Part shown: piece by piece, positions 54,107 to 63,341 of the stretch | Position numbering within the stretch: the first letter of the stretch is position 1 | Layout of the letters: every line of letters begins with the position of its first letter | NCBI GenBank assembly: GCA_963756575.1 | Contig: CAVWOM010000021.1 | Span: 1,054,001 to 1,118,000 of the forward strand | Reading direction: 5' to 3' | Length of the DNA stretch: 64,000 nucleotides | Origin: Palsa-504 sp963756575 | Lineage (GTDB): Bacteria > Actinomycetota > Actinomycetes > Streptosporangiales > Streptosporangiaceae | Notes under the pieces: model-generated | Databases searched by the model: none | What the model saw: the letters and a program-made list of their open reading frames with translations, nothing else | What the model was told of the DNA's origin: nothing | Position numbers and translations under genes: made by a program

Positions 54107-54202
54107 ATGGCACTCATGGACGAGTCGGTCTGGGGCGGCAAGATCTACTCCGGCGGCGTCGACCCGGTGCAGCGCGGCGACATCGCCCCCTGCCCCTTCT
54201 AG
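54107..54202 (+). pseudogene. 31-codon remnant resembling a benzaldehyde dehydrogenase N-terminus
   Basis: AAGGAG precedes ATG 54107. The first 17 residues (MALMDESVWGGKIYSGG) resemble the N-terminus of (hydroxy)benzaldehyde dehydrogenases; the rest (VDPVQRGDIAPCPF) does not, and a TAG follows 9 bases before pobA. It suggests an internal deletion that left the start and leader. A functional leader peptide is the alternative. The similarity is recalled, not searched. Confidence 0.5.
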
Positions 54203-54211
54203 CCGAAGAAG

Positions 54212-55408
54212 ATGACAGTCAGCTCACGCACCCAGGTCGGCATCGTCGGAGCCGGCCCGGCCGGCCTGCTGCTTTCCCACCTGCTGGCGCTGCGCGGGAT
54301 CAACTCGGTCGTGGTGGAGAACCGCAGCCGGGCCTACTGCGAGGCCCGGCAGCGGGCCGGCCTGCTCAAGGCCGGCACGGTGGAACTGCTCCGTAAGGTC
54401 GGCCTCGGTGCCCGGATGGACGCCGAGGGCCTCGAGCACGGCGGGATCTACCTCCAGTTCGAGGGGGAGCGGCACCACCTCGACTTCCGCGACCTGACCG
54501 GCGGCCGGTGGGTGACGATCTACGCCCAGACCGAGATCGTCAAGGACCTGATCCAGTCCCGGCTGGCGGCCGGGGCCGCGATCGAGTTCGAGGTCTCGGA
54601 CACCGAAGTCAGCGCGCTGGACACCGACCAGCCCGTGCTCCGCTTTACCGACGCCGCCGGGACCAGGCACGAGGTCACCTGTGACGCGATCGCCGGCTGC
54701 GACGGGTTCCACGGCATCTGCCGCGATTCCATGCCGGCCGGCCTGGTCCAGGTGGCCGAACGCACCTACCCGTACTCCTGGCTCGGCATCCTCGCCACCG
54801 TGCCGCCGTCCACCGACGAGCTTATCTACGCCCGGCACCCGGACGGCTTCGCGCTGCACACCATGCGCACCACCCAGGTCAGCCGGCTGTACCTGCAGGT
54901 CCCCGCCGACGAGGACATCAACCAATGGCCCGACGAACGAATCTGGTCCGAGCTGCGGCACCGCCTCACCGTCCCGGGGTGGGAACTGAAGGACGGGCCG
55001 ATCACGGAGAAGGCCATCACGCCGATGCGCAGCTTCGTCGCCTCGCCCATGCGCTACGGGCGGCTGTTCCTGGCGGGTGACGCGGCGCACATCGTGCCGC
55101 CTACCGGGGCCAAGGGCCTCAACCTCGCCCTCGCCGACGTGACCGCGCTGGCCAAGGCCCTGACCAGCCTGCTCGGACACGGCCAGGCGCAGGCGGCCGA
55201 CGCGTACTCGGACACCTGCCTGACCCGGGTCTGGCGGGCCACCCATTTCTCCTGGTGGATGACGTCCATGCTGCACGTCGATCCGACCTCGGACCAGTTC
55301 GGGGCGACGCTGCAGCTAGCTCAGCTGCGCTACGTCATCTCGTCCCGGGCCGCCGCCACCACGCTGGCCGAGAACTACACCGGCTACTTCCCGCTGACCT
55401 GGGAGTGA
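54212..55408 (+). CDS. pobA: 4-hydroxybenzoate 3-monooxygenase
   Basis: FAD-dependent hydroxylase turning 4-hydroxybenzoate to protocatechuate. 398 residues, standard length. FAD-binding VGIVGAGPAGLLLSHLLALR, substrate-side RAGLLKAGTVELL, the DG-type motif AGCDGFHGICRDSM and the second FAD motif FLAGDAAHIVPPTGAKGLN. Start ATG 54212. Under control of the divergent IclR protein. Downstream protocatechuate genes are absent from the window. Confidence 0.94.
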   Translation: MTVSSRTQVGIVGAGPAGLLLSHLLALRGINSVVVENRSRAYCEARQRAGLLKAGTVELLRKVGLGARMDAEGLEHGGIYLQFEGERHHLDFRDLTGGRWVTIYAQTEIVKDLIQSRLAAGAAIEFEVSDTEVSALDTDQPVLRFTDAAGTRHEVTCDAIAGCDGFHGICRDSMPAGLVQVAERTYPYSWLGILATVPPSTDELIYARHPDGFALHTMRTTQVSRLYLQVPADEDINQWPDERIWSELRHRLTVPGWELKDGPITEKAITPMRSFVASPMRYGRLFLAGDAAHIVPPTGAKGLNLALADVTALAKALTSLLGHGQAQAADAYSDTCLTRVWRATHFSWWMTSMLHVDPTSDQFGATLQLAQLRYVISSRAAATTLAENYTGYFPLTWE

Positions 55409-55419
55409 TCCGAGAGGGG

Positions 55420-56937
55420 TTATCCGAGACCCAGGTGATGCCGCGGCCGCAGCGCGCGGGCGAGCAACGCGGACAGCGCCGCGGCGACCCCGGTCTCGGT
55501 CAGCGCCAGCGGCGCGCTGAAGCTGCGCTCGGCGCCCAGCAGGTGCAGGGCCCACAGCCGCTGCCGGAGCGCGTAGAGCTCGGTGCGAACGGCGCTGGCC
55601 AGGCCGGTGCCGTTGCGGCCGGCCCCGTACTGGGAGCCGTACTGGCCCGACCCGTACTGGCCCGAGCCATACCGGCCCGACCCGTACTGACCGGAACCGC
55701 GCCGTCCGCCGCCCGCCGCCCAGCCCTCGACGCCGTGCAGGTCGGTCAGCACCCGGGTCAGCTCGTCGTACCCGGTCGGTCCGCTGGTCAAGATGACCAG
55801 CAGCGCGGCCTCCCGCACCGCGACCGAGAAGTCCGGCTGCGGGCCGTCGTCGGGGCCGATCAGGGCGGCGGTGCCGATGTGCCAGCGGGCCGCCGGATCC
55901 GCCGTCATGAGCTTGCCCGTCTTGGTCAGCACCAGGCTGGTGCGGCTGCGCCGGATGGCGCCCATCTCGCTCTGCGCCATGCCGCGCAGCGTGTGCAGCG
56001 GGTACACGTCGAGTTCCTGGCGCAGCGTGCCGACCAGCTGGTCGCGCCAGCCGAACTCCTCCACCGCCTCCGTCACCAGGGCGGGCGCGATGTAGTGCCG
56101 GGCAGTGAGCCGCAGGCCCTCGCCGGCGTGACCGAGCAGCCAGCGCAGCGTGGGCAGCGGGTCGTCGGGCACCGCGGGCGGCTCGAGCAGGCGCGGGATG
56201 AGCGTCCGCGCCAGCCGCGACCGCTCGCCGGGCCGGCCGTGCGCCCAGGCGTCGATCCGCTCGGCGCTGATCCGGCCCAGCCAGGTGTCGGTCCCGGGCC
56301 CGCCGTCGGCGCCTGGTCCTCCGTCGCCGCTGAGCCCGGCGAGGTCAGCGATGTCAGCCAGGTCGGCGATGTCGGTGGCGGCGAGTGGGCCGTCGCCGCC
56401 GTCGGGGCGGCCGGTCAGCCAGCGGTTGACGATATCCATGCGCCGGGTCCGCCAGCCGCGCGCGCCCACGCACAGCTCACCCGAGGCGAAGGCCAGTTCC
56501 AGGGCGGCGGCGCAGGCGTCGTAGGCGGCGCGTTCCTGCGGGCCCATGACCGAGCCCCAGGCCAGCAGGTCGGTGTCCGGCGGCGCCGCGTTCGACTCCT
56601 CGATGGCCTCGGTGTAGGCGGCGATACCCTCCTCGTGCCCGTCCGCGTACGCCGTGATGATGTTCTCGGTGGCCGCCGAGGAACACACCCCGGCGTACCG
56701 GTCCAGGCCCGCCAGCAGGAACAGGCGGCCCAGGGCCTTGGCGACGCCGACCCGGCCGGGGGTGGACATCGGCCACTTCACCGGGAGCGCGTACCACAGG
56801 AACTCCTGCAGGCGCAGCAGGGAGATCGTCTCCAGTCCCTCGTCACCGGTCAGCCAGGCCAGCGCAGCCCGTGCGTCGTCGGCTGCTTCCGGGTCCTCCC
56901 GCGTCAGCGTCTCGAGCGCCTGGCTCTCTGTCATCAT
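55420..56937 (-). CDS. Hypothetical protein with GSGQY repeats
   Basis: 505 residues, no signal peptide or membrane helix. The N-terminal half is helical (ALAWLTGDEGLETISLLRLQ, FLLAGLDRYAGVCSSAATEN, GHEEGIAAYTEAIEESNAAP). Around residue 195 there is a Gly/Asp-rich linker. A segment near 425-450 has GSGQYGSGRYG repeats coded by 15-bp DNA repeats. A possible winged-helix-like LVLTKTGKLMTADP lies near 335. I do not recognise the family. 3' end 11 bp from pobA. Confidence 0.7.
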   Translation of the reverse strand: MMTESQALETLTREDPEAADDARAALAWLTGDEGLETISLLRLQEFLWYALPVKWPMSTPGRVGVAKALGRLFLLAGLDRYAGVCSSAATENIITAYADGHEEGIAAYTEAIEESNAAPPDTDLLAWGSVMGPQERAAYDACAAALELAFASGELCVGARGWRTRRMDIVNRWLTGRPDGGDGPLAATDIADLADIADLAGLSGDGGPGADGGPGTDTWLGRISAERIDAWAHGRPGERSRLARTLIPRLLEPPAVPDDPLPTLRWLLGHAGEGLRLTARHYIAPALVTEAVEEFGWRDQLVGTLRQELDVYPLHTLRGMAQSEMGAIRRSRTSLVLTKTGKLMTADPAARWHIGTAALIGPDDGPQPDFSVAVREAALLVILTSGPTGYDELTRVLTDLHGVEGWAAGGGRRGSGQYGSGRYGSGQYGSGQYGSQYGAGRNGTGLASAVRTELYALRQRLWALHLLGAERSFSAPLALTETGVAAALSALLARALRPRHHLGLG

Positions 56938-57051
56938 GCGGACAGTCTGCCGCAGGCCGCTTCTTGAGGCTAGTGCACGTTACTTTGCACTGTCCGCGCG
57001 GCTAGGGACGGGTCGTCGCCGCCCGGCGATCGGGTCGGGCATCATGGTCGG

Positions 57052-57843
57052 GTGCCTGGAATATATGAAGAACCCGAGTTCTACGAGGCCGCCTGCGCCT
57101 ACCGCGATGTCCCGGTCGAGGTGGACGCGCTGCTGCGCTGGTTCGGCAAGCATCACGGGACGGATTCCGGCCTGCCCGGGTCGGTTCTCGAACTCGCGGC
57201 CGGCCCGGCCGAGCACTCCCGTAACCTGGCTGGCCGCGGCCTGGCGGTCACCTCGCTGGATCTCAGCCCGGCGATGTGCGGCCGGGCTCGCGACCTGGCG
57301 GCGGCGGCCGGCCTCGAGCTGGCCGTGGTTCAGGCCGACATGCGGGATTTCAGCCTTCCCGGCCGCTTCGACCTCGCCATCACGATGCTGAACTCGCTGT
57401 GCCACCTGTTCTCCCTCGACGACATGGTGCGCCACCTGACCGCGGTGGGCCGTCACCTGAACGGCGGGGGCCTGTACATCATGGAAATGGCGCATCCCGC
57501 CGATTACCTCGCGGCCGAGCGGCGGACCAGCAGCGAATGGACCAGCGAGGTCGCCGACGGCGTGGTCAGCGTGCGCTGGGGCGCGCAGGATCACATCGAT
57601 CCGGTCACGCAGATCACCAGGGAGCACGTCAGCGTCACCTGGCACAAGCGCGGCGGCCCGGTGCGGACCGTCACCGACGTCGTGCCGAACCGGTTCTGGA
57701 CCGCGACCGAGCTGACCGCCGCCATCCGGCTGGCGGGCGGCTTCTCGGTGGTGGCCAGCTACGGGGACTTCGGCACGGACGAGCCGGTCGACGCCGCCGA
57801 CGCGTGGCGGATGATCCTGGTCCTGCGCGGCGAGCAGGGCTGA
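57052..57843 (+). CDS. Class I SAM-dependent methyltransferase
   Basis: 263 residues. SAM-binding motif I VLELAAGPAEHSRNLA, acidic end of strand beta-2 TSLDLS, motif II-like VVQADMRDFSLPGRFDLAI, and MLNSLCHLFSLDDM after it. C-terminal beta strands fit a small-molecule enzyme. GTG 57052, no strong Shine-Dalgarno. The last 85 bp overlap the tail of the converging DMT gene. Substrate unknown. Confidence 0.88.
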   Translation: MPGIYEEPEFYEAACAYRDVPVEVDALLRWFGKHHGTDSGLPGSVLELAAGPAEHSRNLAGRGLAVTSLDLSPAMCGRARDLAAAAGLELAVVQADMRDFSLPGRFDLAITMLNSLCHLFSLDDMVRHLTAVGRHLNGGGLYIMEMAHPADYLAAERRTSSEWTSEVADGVVSVRWGAQDHIDPVTQITREHVSVTWHKRGGPVRTVTDVVPNRFWTATELTAAIRLAGGFSVVASYGDFGTDEPVDAADAWRMILVLRGEQG

Positions 57844-58772
57844 GCGGGCGCTCGCCCGCTCACCGCGATCACCACGCCGGCCAGCATCAGGACCACCCCG
57901 GTGAGCTGGAGCGCGGAGGGCCGCTCGTCCAGGAACAGGTAGCCGAGCGCGACCGAGCCTGGCTGGATGAGCAGCAGCGCGCCGATCATCCCGGCCGCCA
58001 GCCGGGGCATGGACACGGTGATCAGCAGCCAGCCGATGACCTGTGAGGTCAGCGCGAGCAGCGCCAGCCAGCCGAGGGCCGCCCAGGTCGGCCCCTGGTG
58101 GAAATCGCCCAGGACGAGCCCCAGCACCACCGACCCGGCCGTCGCGCCCGCCGTCGCCTCGAACAGCGGCGCGGCCACGGCCGGGCGCTGAGCCGGGTCA
58201 GCGGAATCAGGGAAAGACGTGGCCTGGCGCAGCATCAGGATGTAGATGGCGTACAGCAGGGCCACCCCGACGCCGTACACCGCGCCGAGCCCGGGGTCGG
58301 CGCCGTAAGCCCGTGATCCCACGCCGCCCACCAGGACCAGCCCCGCCAGCATGACCGGGGACGCCCAGACGAGCGAGCGGCGCGGGCGCTCACCCAGGAT
58401 CAGCCAGGCGAGCCCGGAGATGATCAGCACCTCCAGGTTGCCCGCCACGGTGCTGAGCCCGGCGCCGATCGCGCCGATCGCGTGGTCCCAGACGATCAAG
58501 TCGGCGGCCAGGATCACCCCGGCCAGGCGGGCCAGCCACCGGCGCCGGGCCGCCATGGGCGGCGCGCCCGGCCGGCCCGGCCGGGACCTGCGCTCGAGCC
58601 AGGTCAGCGCGCCGAGCACCGGCAGGGCGAACAGGCACCGGCCCAGCGCCGTCAGGCTGGGTGAGGTGCCGGCCAGCCGCATCAGCACGGCCGAGCTCGA
58701 TATGCAGGCCGCCCCGGCCGCCGCCGCGGCGGCCGGCGGCATCGTCGCCACTGGCCTCGTCGTCAGTGGCAC
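57759..58772 (-). CDS. EamA/DMT-family transporter
   Basis: 337 residues with ten predicted membrane helices in two EamA repeats (about 12-145 and 160-300); ERPRRSLVWASPVMLAGLVL and DERPSALQLTGVVLMLAGVV are the repeat hallmarks. Likely an exporter of metabolites or amino acids. The polar C-terminal tail (about 30 residues) is encoded antisense to the methyltransferase 3' end. Divergent from the CGNR regulator, a frequent kind of local control. Confidence 0.88.
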   Translation of the reverse strand: MPLTTRPVATMPPAAAAAAGAACISSSAVLMRLAGTSPSLTALGRCLFALPVLGALTWLERRSRPGRPGAPPMAARRRWLARLAGVILAADLIVWDHAIGAIGAGLSTVAGNLEVLIISGLAWLILGERPRRSLVWASPVMLAGLVLVGGVGSRAYGADPGLGAVYGVGVALLYAIYILMLRQATSFPDSADPAQRPAVAAPLFEATAGATAGSVVLGLVLGDFHQGPTWAALGWLALLALTSQVIGWLLITVSMPRLAAGMIGALLLIQPGSVALGYLFLDERPSALQLTGVVLMLAGVVIAVSGRAPAQPCSPRRTRIIRHASAASTGSSVPKSP

Positions 58773-58793
58773 CGGGCCGCCGCCCTCCGGATT

Positions 58794-58825
58794 GTCATGA
58801 CCAAAACTAGATTATGGTAATGACA
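58794..58825. promoter_or_regulatory. Divergent regulatory interval with dyad
   Basis: TGTCAT (58794-58799) and ATGACA (58820-58825) form an inverted repeat around a -10-like TAGATT (58808-58813). It separates the DMT and CGNR genes. Confidence 0.35.
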
Positions 58826-58852
58826 GTAGCCACGCCCATGTCAGGAGTCAAC

Positions 58853-59401
58853 GTGCTTTTCGCTCATGACACGACAGCCGCCTTGCTGCTCGCCGCCAAC
58901 CTGGTCAACTCCGGTGACCTGGATGACATCGCGGCCCTGGAGGCGTTCTTGGGGCGGCACCAGCTCGAGCCGCGGCAGGTCAGCGCCGCCGACCTGGAGG
59001 CGGTCCTGGCCCTGCGTCCCCGGCTGCGCGCGGTGTGGCAGGCGACGGACAACGAGGACCGGGCCAGCCTGGTCAACGACCTGCTGGACGACTCAGGGGC
59101 CCGGCCGCGGCTGGTGGACCACGGCGGCGGCTGGGGCTGGCACCTGCACGTCACCGGGCACGACGCCGCGATCGAGCACCGCCTCGCGGCCCAGGCCGGG
59201 TTCGCCTTCGCCAACCTGGTCCGGCTGGGCGAGGCGGACCGGCTGCGCCGCTGCGAGGCGCCGGGGTGCCAGGCGGTCTTCACCGACCTGTCCAGGAACC
59301 GGTCCCGCCGCTACTGCGACACCGGCAACTGCGGCAACCGGCAGCACGTGGCCGCCTACCGTGACCGGCTGGCGGCCCGGGAGTCGTCGCGGGGCGCCTG
59401 A
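58853..59401 (+). CDS. CGNR zinc-finger regulator with ABATE domain
   Basis: 182 residues. N-terminal ABATE-type helical domain starts LFAHDTTAALLLAANLVN. The C-terminal zinc finger is CEAPGCQAVFTDLSRNRSRR followed by YCDTGNCGNRQHVAAYR, giving four Cys and the CGNR signature. GTG 58853 with AGGAG five bases before is preferred to ATG 58814, because homologues begin at this point. Probable regulator of the divergent transporter gene. The 3' end overlaps the next gene on the other strand by 46 bp. Confidence 0.88.
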   Translation: MLFAHDTTAALLLAANLVNSGDLDDIAALEAFLGRHQLEPRQVSAADLEAVLALRPRLRAVWQATDNEDRASLVNDLLDDSGARPRLVDHGGGWGWHLHVTGHDAAIEHRLAAQAGFAFANLVRLGEADRLRRCEAPGCQAVFTDLSRNRSRRYCDTGNCGNRQHVAAYRDRLAARESSRGA

Positions 59402-59985
59402 GCGCGGCCGGTGTCCTCGTCGGCCAGGTAGCGGTCCAGGATGTCCTCGACCACCTGGGTGAGCGAGTGCCCCTGGCCGGCCGCGACCTGGTGCGCGGTG
59501 ACGCGCAGCGTGTAGTCGATCTTGACCGTCAGATGCGGCCGCAGCCCGGCCGCGCTGGCCACCCGCCGCTGCGGGAACCGCGGCGGCTCGCTCACCGTCA
59601 CCGGCTCGCGCAGCCCGCCTGCGGCCCGGCGGCGGACCCGGGCCTGCACCGCCTGCTTGCTGATGCCGAGCGCCTCGGCCAGCGGGCGCAGCGGCCAGCC
59701 CGCCTCATGTAGCGCGGCCAGCGTCGCGGACAGCGCCTCACTACGTCCCGAGGAGCGCAGTTCGCGCAGCCGCGCGGCGACCCGCTCGGGCAGGACCAGC
59801 GCCGTCCCCCCCTCGCCGTCCCCGCGCTGATCACGATGCCGTGCGTGCTGCACGTACTGGCGCAGCCCGTTGGTCACCACGTCCGACATCGTCCGGCCCT
59901 CGCGGGCCAGGCGTGCCCGCAGCCGCTGCCGCCGCTCGGTGTCCAGCCGGAACGTCAGCAGCCGCCGGGAGCCCTGCGCGTTCAT
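59356..59985 (-). CDS. Putative DNA-binding protein with RHH, HTH and second RHH-like domains
   Basis: 209 residues, basic. Residues about 8-45 (LLTFRLDTERRQRLRARLAR then MSDVVTNGLRQYV) form a ribbon-helix-helix pattern. About 90-115 (WPLRPLAEALGISKQAVQAR) is a clear helix-turn-helix. About 148-190 (LTVKIDYTLRVTAHQVAAGQ then SLTQVVEDILDRYL) again looks like a strand plus two helices of an RHH unit. ATG 59985 overlaps the glpD stop (ATGA), so it should be made with GlpD. Function is not known to me; regulation of glycerol genes is an inference. Confidence 0.75.
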   Translation of the reverse strand: MNAQGSRRLLTFRLDTERRQRLRARLAREGRTMSDVVTNGLRQYVQHARHRDQRGDGEGGTALVLPERVAARLRELRSSGRSEALSATLAALHEAGWPLRPLAEALGISKQAVQARVRRRAAGGLREPVTVSEPPRFPQRRVASAAGLRPHLTVKIDYTLRVTAHQVAAGQGHSLTQVVEDILDRYLADEDTGRAQAPRDDSRAASRSR

Positions 59986-61727
59986 CGCGCCGCGGCCAGC
60001 GCCCCAACGACGGGCTCGGCGGCGCCAGCCAGCCCGGCGGCAGGCGCCTCGGGGGCCACCGGGGCGGGCACGACCCGCTCGGCCTCGAGCAGCTCCAGGT
60101 ACCGGCGGATCTCGGCGGTCCGCTTGCGGCGGCTCCAGCCGAGCAGCCGTCCCATGATCGCGGCCACGTCGGCGGCCGCCCCGGCCCCGCCGTCCGCCGC
60201 CTCGATGAACAAACGAGTCCGCCGCATCAGCACGTCCTCCACGTGCAGCGCGTTCTCGTGGGTGACCGCGTACGTGACCTCCGCCCGCAGGTACGGATGC
60301 CCCTCGGCCAGCGGCCGCCCCAGCCCGGAATCGCCGGAGACCAGGCTCAGCACGTGCTCGGCCAGCGCCCCGTACCGGCCGAGCAGGTGCTCGACCGACG
60401 CCTGGGTCACGCCGTAGTCCTCGGCTAGCCGCTGCGCCCCGGCCTGGACCGCGGCCAGCCCGTCCGCGCCGAGCAGCGGCACCTGGTCGGTCACCGACCC
60501 GGGCACCTCGCGGCCGAGACGGCCGAAGTCCGCCACCGCGGCGTCCACCACGTCGCGCGCCATCAGCCGGTAGGTGGTGAACTTCCCGCCCGCGATGCTG
60601 GCCAGGCCCGGCACCGGCACGTCGACGACGTGCTCGCGGGACAGCTTGGTGGTGGGCTTGCCGCCGTTCCCGGCCGCCGGGTCGATCAGCGGCCGCAGCC
60701 CGGCGTACACCCCGATGACGTCGGCGCGGGTCAGCGGGCGGGCCAGTACCCGGTTGGCGGCGGTCAGGATGTACTCGACGTCCTGCTCGGACGGCGCGGG
60801 CTCGGCCCGCTCCCCGGACCAGTCGGTGTCGGTGGTGCCGACGATCCAGTGATCGCCCCACGGGATGAAGAACAGCACGCTCTTGTCGGTGCGCACGATC
60901 ATCCCGGTGCTCGCGTCGACCGCCGCCCGCGGCACCACGATGTGCACGCCCTTGGACATCCGGACCTTGTAGCCGGCCTTCACCCCGCCCAGCTCGTGCA
61001 CCAGGTCGGTCCACACCCCGGCGCAGATCACCACGGCCTCCGCCGTCACCGAGATCTCGCGCCCGGTCTCCTCGTCGCGCACCCGGGCCCCGGTCACCCG
61101 GGCGCCGTCGGCCGACCGCAGCAGCCCGGTCGCGCTGACCCGGGTCGCCACCACGGCGCTGTGCGCCGCCGCGGTACGGGCCACCGTCAGCGTGTGCCGC
61201 GCGTCGTCGACCTGCGCGTCGTAGTAGAGCATGGCCCCCGCGAGCCGCTCCGCCGACAGCGCCGGGGCGCGCTTGAGCGCGCTGCGGGCGCTCAGGTGCT
61301 TGTGCCGCGGCACCGGCCTGCGGGTGCCCTCCATCGAGTCGTACAGGACCAGGCCCGCGCCCACGTAGGGCCGCTCGACCACCTTCTTGTACAGCGGGTA
61401 CATGAACGAGATCGGCTTGACCAGGTGCGGCGCGAGCTTGGAGACCAGCAGGTCACGCTCCCGCAGCGCCTCGTAGACCAGCTTGAAGTCGAACTGCTCC
61501 AGGTACCGCAGCCCGCCGTGGATGAGCTTGCTCGACCGGCTGGAGGTACCCGAGGCCAGGTCACGCGATTCCACCAGGGCCACCCGCAGGCCGCGGGACG
61601 CGGCATCCAGGGCGGCTCCGGCCCCCGTTATTCCTCCGCCGATGACCAGGACGTCCAACCGCTCCGCCGCCAGCCGCGTGAGCACCGCCCCGCGGTCACG
61701 AGCATCGAGAGCGCCGTTACCCGCCAT
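59982..61727 (-). CDS. glpD: Glycerol-3-phosphate dehydrogenase (FAD)
   Basis: Membrane-associated flavoenzyme oxidising glycerol 3-phosphate to DHAP and passing electrons to quinone. 581 residues. FAD-binding VIGGGITGAGAALDAASRG (residue about 29), RSSKLIHGGLRYLEQ, VVERPYVGAGL, GGKFTTYR near 360 and a C-terminal helical domain including AEVTYAVTHENALHVEDVLM. ATG 61727 (another ATG at 61733) after AGGGGGA. Divergent from glpK, with a palindrome ATGTACAT at 61771-61778 in the 108-bp gap. Confidence 0.95.
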   Translation of the reverse strand: MAGNGALDARDRGAVLTRLAAERLDVLVIGGGITGAGAALDAASRGLRVALVESRDLASGTSSRSSKLIHGGLRYLEQFDFKLVYEALRERDLLVSKLAPHLVKPISFMYPLYKKVVERPYVGAGLVLYDSMEGTRRPVPRHKHLSARSALKRAPALSAERLAGAMLYYDAQVDDARHTLTVARTAAAHSAVVATRVSATGLLRSADGARVTGARVRDEETGREISVTAEAVVICAGVWTDLVHELGGVKAGYKVRMSKGVHIVVPRAAVDASTGMIVRTDKSVLFFIPWGDHWIVGTTDTDWSGERAEPAPSEQDVEYILTAANRVLARPLTRADVIGVYAGLRPLIDPAAGNGGKPTTKLSREHVVDVPVPGLASIAGGKFTTYRLMARDVVDAAVADFGRLGREVPGSVTDQVPLLGADGLAAVQAGAQRLAEDYGVTQASVEHLLGRYGALAEHVLSLVSGDSGLGRPLAEGHPYLRAEVTYAVTHENALHVEDVLMRRTRLFIEAADGGAGAAADVAAIMGRLLGWSRRKRTAEIRRYLELLEAERVVPAPVAPEAPAAGLAGAAEPVVGALAAAR

Positions 61728-61835
61728 CACCATTCCCCCTGCGCCGGGATTGTTCCCCGTTCCCTAGAGTATGTACATCGTCAACCTAGCGGCAAACCAT
61801 GACATCCGGGTGAACTGCCCCTTAAAGGAGACATC

Positions 61836-63341
61836 GTGGCCGATTTCGTCGGGGCCGTCGATCAGGGCACGACCAGCACGCGGTTCATGATCTTCGACCA
61901 CTCCGGCGCCGAAGTAGCCCGGCACCAGCTGGAACACACTCAGATCATGCCCCGGCCGGGCTGGGTCGAACACGATCCGGCGCAGATCTGGGAGCGCGCC
62001 CAGGCGGTGATCAAGACCACACTGCGGGACGCTGGCCTGGGCGTCGCCGACCTGGCCGCGCTGGGCGTGACCAACCAGCGGGAGACGACCCTGGTCTGGA
62101 ACCGGCGTACCGGGCGACCGTACGGCAACGCGATCGTATGGCAGGACACCAGGACCGACCGGATCGCCTCGGCCCTGGACCGGGACGGCCGGGGCGACGT
62201 GATCAGGCACAAGGCCGGCCTGCCGCCGGCCACCTATTTCTCCGGCGGCAAGCTCCAGTGGATGCTCGACAACATCGACGGGCTGCGGGCCGAGGCCGAG
62301 CGGGGCGAGGCCATCTTCGGCACGGCCGACACCTGGCTGCTGTGGCACCTCGCCGGCGGCGTCCACGTCACCGACGTGACCAACGCCAGCCGGACCATGC
62401 TGATGGACCTGCGGACCCTCGACTGGGACGACGAGCTGCTCGGCTTCTTCACCATTCCCCGCGAGATGTTGCCGCAGATCCTGCCCTCGTCGGTGCCGGA
62501 CGCGTACGGCACGACCGCTGCGGACGGCCCGTTCGGCGGCGAACTGCCGGTCACCGGCATCCTCGGCGACCAGCAGGCGGCCACCGTCGGCCAGGTCTGC
62601 TTCGCCGCCGGCGAGGCCAAGAACACCTACGGAACGGGTAACTTCCTGCTGCTGAACTCCGGTCCCGAGATCGTGAGGTCGAAGTCCGGCCTGCTCACCA
62701 CCGTCGCCTACAAGTTCGGCGCGGACCCGGCCGTCTTCGCGCTCGAGGGGTCGATCGCGGTGACCGGCTCCGCCGTGCAGTGGCTGCGCGACCAGCTCGG
62801 CATCATCGGCGCCGCCTCCGACAGCGAGGTGCTCGCCGCCCAGGTCGACGACACCGAGGGCTGCTACTTCGTGCCCGCCTTCTCCGGCCTGTTCGCGCCG
62901 TACTGGCGCGCCGACGCGCGCGGCGCCATCGTCGGCCTGTCCCGCTTCCACACCGGCGCGCACCTGGCCCGCGCCACCCTGGAAGCCATCAGCTACCAGA
63001 GCCGGGACGTGGCCGAGGCGATGGAGCAGGACTCGGGCGTCCGCCTGGAGGTGCTCAAGGTGGACGGCGGGGTGACCGCCAACGACCTGGCCATGCAGCT
63101 GCAGGCCGACATCCTCGGCGTCCCGGTGAGCCGCCCGGTGGTCGCCGAGACCACCGCGCTCGGCGCCGCCTACGCGGCCGGCCTGGCTACCGGCTTCTGG
63201 CGCGACACCGACGAGCTGCGCGCCAACTGGCACGAGTCCAAGCGCTGGACCCCCTCCTGGACCGAGGACCGCCGCGCCGCCGGCTACGCCGGCTGGCGCA
63301 AAGCCGTCCAACGCACCCTCGACTGGGTAGAAGTAAATTAA
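61836..63341 (+). CDS. glpK: Glycerol kinase
   Basis: ATP-dependent phosphorylation of glycerol. 501 residues, standard length. FGGY motifs: VGAVDQGTTSTRFMIFD (phosphate loop), TNQRETTLVWNRRTGRPYGN, GILGDQQAATVGQVCF, KNTYGTGNFLL, and the FGGY signature region around KVDGGVTANDLAMQLQADIL. AAAGGAGACATC precedes GTG 61836. No glpF is adjacent, so glycerol entry is not explained in this window. Confidence 0.96.
   Translation: MADFVGAVDQGTTSTRFMIFDHSGAEVARHQLEHTQIMPRPGWVEHDPAQIWERAQAVIKTTLRDAGLGVADLAALGVTNQRETTLVWNRRTGRPYGNAIVWQDTRTDRIASALDRDGRGDVIRHKAGLPPATYFSGGKLQWMLDNIDGLRAEAERGEAIFGTADTWLLWHLAGGVHVTDVTNASRTMLMDLRTLDWDDELLGFFTIPREMLPQILPSSVPDAYGTTAADGPFGGELPVTGILGDQQAATVGQVCFAAGEAKNTYGTGNFLLLNSGPEIVRSKSGLLTTVAYKFGADPAVFALEGSIAVTGSAVQWLRDQLGIIGAASDSEVLAAQVDDTEGCYFVPAFSGLFAPYWRADARGAIVGLSRFHTGAHLARATLEAISYQSRDVAEAMEQDSGVRLEVLKVDGGVTANDLAMQLQADILGVPVSRPVVAETTALGAAYAAGLATGFWRDTDELRANWHESKRWTPSWTEDRRAAGYAGWRKAVQRTLDWVEVN

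Noticed and set aside
61771..61778. ATGTACAT as a glycerol-repressor operator
   Set aside because: A single 8-bp palindrome with no flanking symmetry or known regulator match; too weak to call alone.
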